64,000 bases of DNA from contig NZ_BLIG01000007.1 in assembly GCF_009811415.1 (NCBI RefSeq), positions 36,043 through 100,042 of the forward strand, given 5' to 3'. Below the pieces are notes generated by a model. That model was not told where the DNA came from, did not search any database, and saw only the letters and a program-made list of their open reading frames with translations. Numbering within the stretch: position 1 is the stretch's first letter; each line of letters starts with the position of its first letter. Source of the DNA: Alteromonas sp. KUL106 (GTDB lineage Bacteria > Pseudomonadota > Gammaproteobacteria > Enterobacterales > Alteromonadaceae). A program made the translations under genes and the position numbers. Positions 57,976 to 64,000 of this stretch are shown here, piece by piece.

Positions 57976-58370
57976 CATACAATTAAAACCCAAATATTGA
58001 GGAAGGAATGGCAAGGCCGCTATAACCCCCTCATTCAGTAAACCGGCTTGCAAAAAACTTTGCATTATACTTTTTGACCGTATAACGTTTGTATAAATCT
58101 TTTATAATGCAATGTGTTACCCTTTATTCTTCGAACATCACGTTGATATTTATTAAACCGTTAGTGAGGGTTAGAACAACTTTTCCAACCATAACCCTTC
58201 TATTTGTTTAATCTGGTTCACGTCGTTGTCGATGATGAGTATTAGAACGATTGCTGGTTAGTTTATTCATAATAAAGCGTAACAACATGTCACTTTTTTA
58301 TTCGATGAATCAGTCTTTTATATGACTTAAAATAAAGGTTTCAGCAATTTTTCTTACTGCGAAAACGGGA

Positions 58371-60275
58371 ATGACTTTGACAGAAACAACTCAGCCTCGC
58401 CAAACTACTGCTGGGCAGCAAGAAATGATGGCAGTCCGTCAAAGCAGACGCTATACCTTATGTCATGTCCTCACCATTATCGGCGTCATTTTTCTATGTG
58501 CGTTAGGCATTTTTAGTTTATATGATGGGTCAATTTTGCTGGGCAGCGTGCTGCTTATCAATGCCGTCATTGGTGTAATCAATCTTTATGTTCTCAAGCG
58601 CTCTAATAATGTGGAGCGAGCCGCTATTATTCTTAGCGCTATTTTGTTTGTTTTAACAATGAGTCTTCTTATCACCGGCGGTAAAGATAATACGGGCATG
58701 CTATGGATTTACCCCATTGCTGCGATAAATCTTTTTATTAATCGCTTTTGGCCTGCCGTGGTCGTGTTTTGTATTTTCAGCGTGACCAGTATTTTGCTGT
58801 TATTTACGCCTTTGTCAGCCGTATTAATGACGAGCTATACGCTTGTTGAATCTCTCCGTTTTGTGCTCACCACAATCGCCCTTAACGCGATATGTCTTGC
58901 TGCGTTACGATCGGAAGAACGGTCGTATCAAACCATTATGCAGCTTCACGACGATGATATCCGTCAAATGGCTTATTACGATACATTGACAGGCCTGCCA
59001 AATCGCTGGAGCTTTAAAACAAACCTGAATCGAATGTTGAGCAGAGCTGAAAAAGACAAGCATCGTATAGGTTTACTGTACATCGACCTAGATAACTTCA
59101 AGCAAGTAAATGACCAATACGGACATGAGGCGGGAGACCGTTTATTGCTTAAGTTTAGTGAACGTCTATGGGAGGCAATACGTCCCACCGATCAACTCTT
59201 TAAAAGCAGCACAGAGAGTCTAGCGAGGCTAGCGGGGGATGAGTTCGTGGTATTGCTGCCTGATATTAAAGAGCCTTTGAATGCCGCCACGGTCGCTTCA
59301 CGCATTTTAGATGTATTTAACGGCGGCTTTGAAGTCGACGGCATTAAGCATATGACCTACGCGAGTATTGGTATTGCGGTTTATCCAGACGATGCGATTG
59401 AACCTTCGGAGCTGATTAATCATGCAGATGCCGCAATGTACAACGCTAAACGCAGCGGAAAGAATTGCTTTAGGTTTTTTACTCAAGATATTGCAGACAG
59501 CCTACGAGAACGCCAACAAATAGAACAGGGCCTAAAGCTTGCGTTAAGTGAGGAGCATTTTTCCTTAGCTTTTATGCCAATTTTTGACTGCAAGAATAGC
59601 AATATTGTAGCGGTTGAAGCACTGTTGAGATGTCACACGCCCGAACTTCAGGGTATAGGCCCTGACCGCTTTATTCCCGTTGCTGAAGCTACAGGGCTCA
59701 TCAAAGATATTGACCTGTGGGTCATCAACAATGCTTTAAAAGCATTGGTTAACTTACAATCAGAACACAGTTTTCAGGGAAAAATTTGCATTAACATTTC
59801 CGGGGTCGAGCTACACAATGAACTGTTCCCGTCCCAAGTTAAAGCGCTACTCGAAGCCTACAAGGTCGACCCTGAATACATAGAGCTTGAAGTAACGGAA
59901 ACTGCATTTGTCGCCGGTGATACAACGTGTATCGCCACGTTGGAAGCATTAGAGGCTCTGGGTGTATCGTTAGCACTGGATGATTTTGGTACGGGCTACA
60001 CGGCGTTTAGTCAATTAATTCATTACCCTGCAGACTGTCTCAAAATAGACCGTTCATTCGTAAGTGATTTATTCTCAGAAAGAGAGGCCAGAAACAAAAT
60101 GGTCATGGTTATTCAAAACTTGGCTAAATTATACGGTCTGCGCGTTATTGCTGAAGGTGTTGAAACGCAAGAACAACTGGATTACTTGAAAGAAAATGGA
60201 TGTGATTGGGCACAAGGTTACTATTTATCTAAACCGCTTACCTGGAACGATTTCTTAAAAAAATTACATAAGTAG
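58371..60275 (+). CDS. Membrane GGDEF-EAL cyclic-di-GMP enzyme
   Basis: 634 residues. About six membrane segments (35-185) are followed by a GGDEF domain (205-365) and an EAL domain (380-630). The diguanylate cyclase site reads AGDEF, a tolerated variant of GGDEF; the inhibitory RxxD site before it is missing. The EAL domain keeps the catalytic set: VEALLR, NISG, LEVTET, LDDFGTGY, KIDRSFV, AEGVET and QGYYLSKPL, so phosphodiesterase activity is likely. The net direction is uncertain. The ATG at 58371 has weak GGGA upstream. Monocistronic. Confidence 0.9.
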   Translation: MTLTETTQPRQTTAGQQEMMAVRQSRRYTLCHVLTIIGVIFLCALGIFSLYDGSILLGSVLLINAVIGVINLYVLKRSNNVERAAIILSAILFVLTMSLLITGGKDNTGMLWIYPIAAINLFINRFWPAVVVFCIFSVTSILLLFTPLSAVLMTSYTLVESLRFVLTTIALNAICLAALRSEERSYQTIMQLHDDDIRQMAYYDTLTGLPNRWSFKTNLNRMLSRAEKDKHRIGLLYIDLDNFKQVNDQYGHEAGDRLLLKFSERLWEAIRPTDQLFKSSTESLARLAGDEFVVLLPDIKEPLNAATVASRILDVFNGGFEVDGIKHMTYASIGIAVYPDDAIEPSELINHADAAMYNAKRSGKNCFRFFTQDIADSLRERQQIEQGLKLALSEEHFSLAFMPIFDCKNSNIVAVEALLRCHTPELQGIGPDRFIPVAEATGLIKDIDLWVINNALKALVNLQSEHSFQGKICINISGVELHNELFPSQVKALLEAYKVDPEYIELEVTETAFVAGDTTCIATLEALEALGVSLALDDFGTGYTAFSQLIHYPADCLKIDRSFVSDLFSEREARNKMVMVIQNLAKLYGLRVIAEGVETQEQLDYLKENGCDWAQGYYLSKPLTWNDFLKKLHK

Positions 60276-60430
60276 GTAAACGTTTGCCATGGTATATTGA
60301 GTGTATTGAAGGAGTCACCACACAACTCATTTCGCTAATGTTAAGCCGCACGTTTGCCGCAGCACAAAGTTGCTATGCCCTGCAATAACCAATAACACAT
60401 CGCAGCGAGCGCATAAAAGGACCCGCCCTT

Positions 60431-61378
60431 GTGAAAAAGATTTTCTTGTTTTCCTTATTACTTATTTCATCACACGTTTTTGCTGACAGCGGTTCGCGCT
60501 TGATTGCCTCAGGGGGAATTACTGGCTTTGAAGGCACGGCTGGTGGAGGAATTACGCCATGGGCATTTATCGGTGGCTACACCAGTAAGGAAGAAATCAG
60601 TTATTCAGCAAACGTTCAATACTTAAGCTTGAACGATTACACATTGAAAACGGCAGGTTTAGGAATAAGCCTATTTGACCGTGTTGAACTGAGCTTTCAA
60701 CGACAACGTTTAGATATATCATCAGGGCTAACAAGCAATGTATTCGCCTTGCTCACCGATGGCGCTATTACGAATGCTAACAGCGCAACTATCGAGCAAG
60801 ACATCATTGGCGCAAAAGTTAAAATTTTTGGTGATGGTGTTTTTACCCAAAACGATTGGCTCCCCCAACTTGCCATCGGTGCCCAGTACAAAAAAAATAG
60901 AGACTTTGATAGCTCTCTGTCGCTTCCCGATGGCTCTGTACCGCTTCCTGGCATCGGCGTTCCTCTTCTATTAGGCGCAAAAAACGACAGCGGTACTGAT
61001 ATTTACTTATCTGCGACTAAGCTGTGGTTGGGCTACCCATCGGGGTATAACTTACTTGCCAATTTAACCGCAAGGTACACGAGAGCCAATGTGTTTGGTT
61101 TACTTGGTTTTGGTTCAGAAGGCGATGATAGTGCAAAGCTTGAGTGGGAAGGCTCATTAGCGGTTTTAATCAGCCCTACTACCGCAATAGGTACAGAGTT
61201 CAGAACGCAAACCAACCGACTGGGCGGATTGGCTGAAGAAGACACCGTAGTAGACGCCTTCATCGCTTACTTTCCAAATAAATCGATATCGATCACTGCC
61301 GCCTACGTTGATTTGGGTAATTTACCCTTGCAAGAAGGCTCTTCAGGTTTTTATTTAACGGTGAGTGGTAACTTTTAA
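60431..61378 (+). CDS. Outer-membrane beta-barrel-like protein (DUF3034-like)
   Basis: 315 residues. Signal peptide KKIFLFSLLLISSHVFA, then a glycine-rich beginning GGITGFEGTAGGGITPWAFIGGY and alternating strands ending in FYLTVSGNF, with the C-terminal phenylalanine of barrel proteins. It agrees with what I remember of the DUF3034 family. Start is GTG at 60431 with AAAGGA before it. Fifteen bases separate it from the globin lipoprotein gene, so the two are almost surely co-transcribed. Function unknown. Confidence 0.75.
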   Translation: MKKIFLFSLLLISSHVFADSGSRLIASGGITGFEGTAGGGITPWAFIGGYTSKEEISYSANVQYLSLNDYTLKTAGLGISLFDRVELSFQRQRLDISSGLTSNVFALLTDGAITNANSATIEQDIIGAKVKIFGDGVFTQNDWLPQLAIGAQYKKNRDFDSSLSLPDGSVPLPGIGVPLLLGAKNDSGTDIYLSATKLWLGYPSGYNLLANLTARYTRANVFGLLGFGSEGDDSAKLEWEGSLAVLISPTTAIGTEFRTQTNRLGGLAEEDTVVDAFIAYFPNKSISITAAYVDLGNLPLQEGSSGFYLTVSGNF

Positions 61379-61393
61379 TAGGGCTAGGAGCAT

Positions 61394-61828
61394 ATGATGA
61401 TGGCATTGTTTATTCGCGCAATCACAGCCGCATTGATAGCGATTTTCGTAATAGGCTGTACAAGCACCCCCCAACAAAGTCTTTATGAAGAAATTGGCGG
61501 TCACCAAACATTGAATACTATTTATGGCGTTGCTATTACCCGTATTTACACCGACCCCGTAATTGGCCATTACTTTAAGGGAGTACCTAAAAAGCATTTG
61601 CGTGACCGGCTTGTTACGCAAACGTGCGAACTTATTGGTGGCCCCTGTGAGTACGATGGAAAAAGCATGGTAGAGTCTCATACGGGGCTAGGTATAAAAG
61701 AACGAGAGTTCTACATATTGGTGGAATATGTGCAGGGGGCAATGCGTGACGTCGGCCTTACTTATCAACAAGAAAATCGTATTTTAAATAAGTTAGCGCC
61801 AATAAAGTACGAAACCATATATCTCTGA
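61394..61828 (+). CDS. Lipoprotein group 1 truncated hemoglobin-like protein
   Basis: 144 residues. A lipoprotein signal peptide ends at FVIGC (Cys22), followed by a truncated-globin domain: LYEEIGGHQTLNTIYG, RIYTDPVIGHYFKG, and MVESHTGLGI with the presumed proximal haem ligand His96. The distal tyrosine position would be in the IYTDP/HYF region. Truncated globins are usually cytoplasmic; here the domain would sit in the periplasm, tethered to a membrane. AGGAG at 61386-61390 suits the second of three consecutive methionine codons (61397) best. Paired with the DUF3034-like gene. Oxygen or nitric oxide chemistry is inference. Confidence 0.82.
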   Translation: MMMALFIRAITAALIAIFVIGCTSTPQQSLYEEIGGHQTLNTIYGVAITRIYTDPVIGHYFKGVPKKHLRDRLVTQTCELIGGPCEYDGKSMVESHTGLGIKEREFYILVEYVQGAMRDVGLTYQQENRILNKLAPIKYETIYL

Positions 61829-61857
61829 AAATAAACGCCTTTGACTAAACACTCAAT

Positions 61858-61988
61858 ATACCAGTCCGCATAGATAATTACCCACTCAGCGAGAGTTAAA
61901 ATGTTCGTAATCGCGGCGTGTTACCGCAGGTATAGTGGTTTTACATCGAGGTGGCACAACAAAGAGTACGGACACTTTAAACTCGCCC
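61858..61988 (+). repeat. Miniature inverted-repeat element (copy A, right end degraded)
   Basis: The left end (61858-61902) is identical to 2354-2398, and the body matches the complement of 16265-16420, including an exact 26-base block at 61949-61974. The right terminal repeat is not recognisable beyond 61988. A 66-codon open frame at 61935-62135 is embedded in it and is not a gene. The rest of the 627-base gap up to 62455 contains a terminator and no gene I can support. Confidence 0.82.
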
Positions 61989-62043
61989 TACGGGAAGGTC
62001 TGGCAAGTTGGCGTTAAACGAACTCCTTATCTATGTGATATAA

Positions 62044-62069
62044 AAAACCCTCGAACTATCGAGGGTTTT
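62044..62069. terminator. Rho-independent terminator after the globin gene and repeat
   Basis: An 11-bp stem, AAAACCCTCGA with TCGAGGGTTTT, encloses ACTA. A and T tracts on both sides permit use on either strand. It is 215 bases after the globin stop and 390 bases after the convergent gene at 62456. Confidence 0.82.
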
Positions 62070-62455
62070 AATCGTCTATATTGCGTCTTTGAATTAGTGT
62101 TTGCAGTAAATAAGTTGTTTAATACTGCCCAATAAAATCAATAAGTGGGTGGAACCTTATTTTTAATAAAGATGTTTAACAAAAATCAATCTCATAGTCG
62201 AAATTTTGTCAGTAGCTGCCTTCCCCAAGCTAGTAATTAAGCGACAGCTATGAGCGTAAAGCGGACGTCTGACATAACTCAGTTAGATAACCGCGTCAGG
62301 GGCAATGGAGTCTGTCGAGATAGCCACAAAAACTCACTTTTACTCGTCCGATAAAAGCTTTCCTTTTACGGACTGCCCATATTTTTACTTAATTTGAGTC
62401 CAACGTAGCGGTGTAATGAAGTTGGCAGAGTTATGTTCGAAGCATTGTAAGGCGT

Positions 62456-63343
62456 TTATCGCAAGAGCTTTACCTGAGTTACATCATAATCGCGAGCAAG
62501 CCATAAAGTGTCGTTAAATTTATCGAAGAGTGTCAACCACTTCTTATCAATGTTTCCCAGTACCCGCTTGGGTGTTAAGTTTAGAACAAATGCTTTATCA
62601 CCCGATAGAGAATAAAAATGAATGCTATAGGGACTGAAGATTGTTTTAACCATCAGGTGTTGTTTATCTGAAGAAAAGCTCCCATGGCCGTGTTCAGTCG
62701 AAGTCACGTTAGAGATACCATCATCATTGATCACCGTTAGGTGCGTTGATCGCGAAGGGCACGGCTCTCTTTTGTGCCATAGTGATGGGCAATTAATGGC
62801 GAGCACAAGAGGCCTTTTATCAAAACAGATGTCACTACATTCGTGATACCAAGCTGTGTTGAACGGAAAAGCATACAATGGTGAATAATGAGCAAGGTTG
62901 TTATTTAAACTTATTTTTGAAATAAACCGTCCTCGTCTTTTATAAAAGAAATCTTCGAAAATTACGTGGATTGTACCAGTGTGTTCATCCATGTGAGCCT
63001 TTACCGGTGACGTTGAACGGTTTGCAGCATCCATTGGAAACGGTTCGGCGAAAGGATATGTTTGAAAGTGACTATCTGAGAGCGTATAGGTAACAACACT
63101 ATCGGGGAATACACAGCCGAATCCAGATGTAGTTTTAAACAAGGCAGCACATGAGAGTTCTTCTAAGTCATACGATATCGTGTAGGAAAGAGGAACAAAG
63201 TTACCTTCTTGCAACGCAATAAATTGATACCCACTATCTTGGCTCCAACTCAAGGCCACGCAGCGTTCTTCAGGCAATGCCACGATGTCTATGACTGTCA
63301 TTTGTAAATCATATTGATGAGTGATAGTTGATTTGGCTGCCAT
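62456..63343 (-). CDS. Hypothetical protein, no recognised family
   Basis: 295 residues, no signal peptide or membrane segment. It is rich in beta-strand-like stretches (GYQFIALQEGNFVPLSY, HTGTIHVIFEDFF, STHLTVINDDGISNV), which may repeat as propeller blades; that is a guess. Seven cysteines are scattered without a metal-site pattern. ATG at 63343 has AGGAAT upstream. It has no operon partner and borders the attC-like site and decayed sequence at the window end, so it may be accessory. Confidence 0.6.
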   Translation of the reverse strand: MAAKSTITHQYDLQMTVIDIVALPEERCVALSWSQDSGYQFIALQEGNFVPLSYTISYDLEELSCAALFKTTSGFGCVFPDSVVTYTLSDSHFQTYPFAEPFPMDAANRSTSPVKAHMDEHTGTIHVIFEDFFYKRRGRFISKISLNNNLAHYSPLYAFPFNTAWYHECSDICFDKRPLVLAINCPSLWHKREPCPSRSTHLTVINDDGISNVTSTEHGHGSFSSDKQHLMVKTIFSPYSIHFYSLSGDKAFVLNLTPKRVLGNIDKKWLTLFDKFNDTLWLARDYDVTQVKLLR

Positions 63344-63673
63344 AGCTATTCCTTTAGATGCTTGTTCGCATAAATTGACGTGATATAAGACAAATTAGCT
63401 CTACACATTACCCTATGTTACAGGTGGCTTTCAGAGTGGGCTAGCGTGTTAAAGTTAAACGGAGGAATTATTTTGGTTTTACGTAATATATTAGTCGTCA
63501 TCTTTACCTGTAGATGGGAGATTAGTACAGGAAAACTGTGATTGGTGTGCCAGTACTCTCATCATGAAATAGCTTATTACTCCAGTTCGTTCCACCTCAT
63601 GATGATATTCAATATACGATGAGTGAAAATATATAAAACGCATCAATTAGGAGGTTCGCAAGCTCCCTGAGAC
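63344..63673. other. Non-coding stretch before the attC-like site
   Basis: No supported gene. A strong ribosome site GGAGG (63461-63465) stands seven bases before a TTG (63473) that opens only 22 codons with a hydrophobic beginning (VLRNILVVIFTC) before a stop, perhaps the front end of a decayed gene. Nothing else stands out. Confidence 0.35.
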
Positions 63674-63746
63674 AATAACACGTGGGCTCAGTCGCTTCGC
63701 TCCAATTTTAGCCCACGTGTTATTGCCCCTAAGCGGGGCGTTAGGC
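63674..63746 (+). repeat. Integron attC-like palindrome
   Basis: A perfect 15-bp inverted repeat, AATAACACGTGGGCT (63674-63688) with AGCCCACGTGTTATT (63710-63724), spaces a 21-base loop containing GTCGCTTCGCTCC. It is directly followed by the hairpin GCCCC-TAAGC-GGGGC and GTTAGGC (63740-63746). This ending is like the L'-R' core of attC recombination sites, in which GTTRRRY is the R' box. The matching left R'' box GCCTAAC is not found, so the site is degenerate or truncated, or merely similar. No integrase is in view. Confidence 0.5.
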
Positions 63747-63795
63747 GTCATTTACTCACAGCAATAAATGGTGATTCGGATGTGACATTACAGCA

Positions 63796-63909
63796 TCAAG
63801 GTTGTTTCGCTAGGTTGTCTTTACAGCTTGCTTTTTTGATAGTTTCAACGGCTTTAGCAACGCGCTTTTCATCAATATCGCAACGCAAATATTCAACATC
63901 ACCAGCTTT
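63796..63909 (-). pseudogene. Probable decayed reading frame, C-terminal remnant
   Basis: Minus-strand translation gives a protein-like tail, AGDVEYLRCDIDEKRVAKAV followed by a lysine-rich end, closing with TGA at 63796-63798. The same frame is interrupted by TAG at 63910-63912 and has no start codon, while upstream sequence continues coding-like in other frames. This suggests frameshifts or stops in an old small gene, maybe a former integron cassette. Too short for a family call. Confidence 0.3.
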
Positions 63910-64000
63910 CTAAACTCGCTCTTTTATCCAGCAATGTCGTTAACATCTGGCATTTCGCACAGGGTTGTTTTATCTTAAATTCAATAATTTAAATAAGTGG

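Noticed and set aside
61935..62135. 66-codon plus-strand open frame
   Set aside because: It starts inside the repeat element and ends past a terminator stem; the sequence is explained by the repeat.

Overview
The window looks like a chromosomal segment of a marine gammaproteobacterium, most likely Alteromonas or a close Alteromonadaceae relative. This is an inference from gene content and protein style: the long PstC and PstA permeases, a tkt-epd-pgk operon ending in a class I aldolase, MetJ boxes before metK, and a class A RNase P RNA. Nearly all of it is intact protein-coding sequence. There is no rRNA, no recognisable tRNA, no CRISPR array, no prophage and no complete insertion sequence. 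The mobile-type signals are three copies of a miniature inverted-repeat element and an integron attC-like palindrome at the right edge.

Left part (0-5 kb): peroxide and stress genes. The 3'-truncated organic hydroperoxide reductase ohr is divergent from its thiol sensor ohrR, with two palindromic operators between them. A hemolysin III family membrane protein, a small tyrosine/dual-specificity phosphatase-like protein, OxyR and a tandem universal stress protein follow. From 4.7 to 16.2 kb lies a phosphate island: a Pit transporter, phoU-pstB-pstA-pstC on the minus strand (no pstS in the window), and ppk1-ppx on the plus strand behind a convincing Pho box. Phosphate uptake, its control and polyphosphate storage and breakdown are therefore together.

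16-29 kb: an orphan periplasmic binding protein, an S9 peptidase, a small unknown protein, a complete RND efflux operon (adaptor, pump, outer-membrane factor), a small membrane protein, and an overlapping eptA-dgkA pair behind a PmrA-like box. The pair couples phosphoethanolamine decoration of lipid A to recycling of the diacylglycerol it releases. 29-36 kb: tktA-epd-pgk-fda (sugar phosphate metabolism and vitamin B6 supply) and metK under tandem met boxes.

36-48 kb: a small exported protein, a DEDD exonuclease, a periplasmic binding protein translationally linked to a hybrid histidine kinase that contains a LOV blue-light domain, a DMT exporter, rnpB, a K+/H+ antiporter, and a fused SecDF-like protein with a small membrane protein upstream. 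48.7-57.9 kb: a five-gene operon of two transglutaminase-like proteins, two circularly permuted ATP-grasp proteins and two Alpha-E domains. It is a predicted peptide synthesis or modification system of unknown product and the best candidate here for an undescribed biology. 58-64 kb: a GGDEF-EAL protein, an outer-membrane DUF3034-like protein paired with a lipoprotein truncated globin, a third repeat copy, an orphan gene, and the attC-like site with a decayed reading frame.
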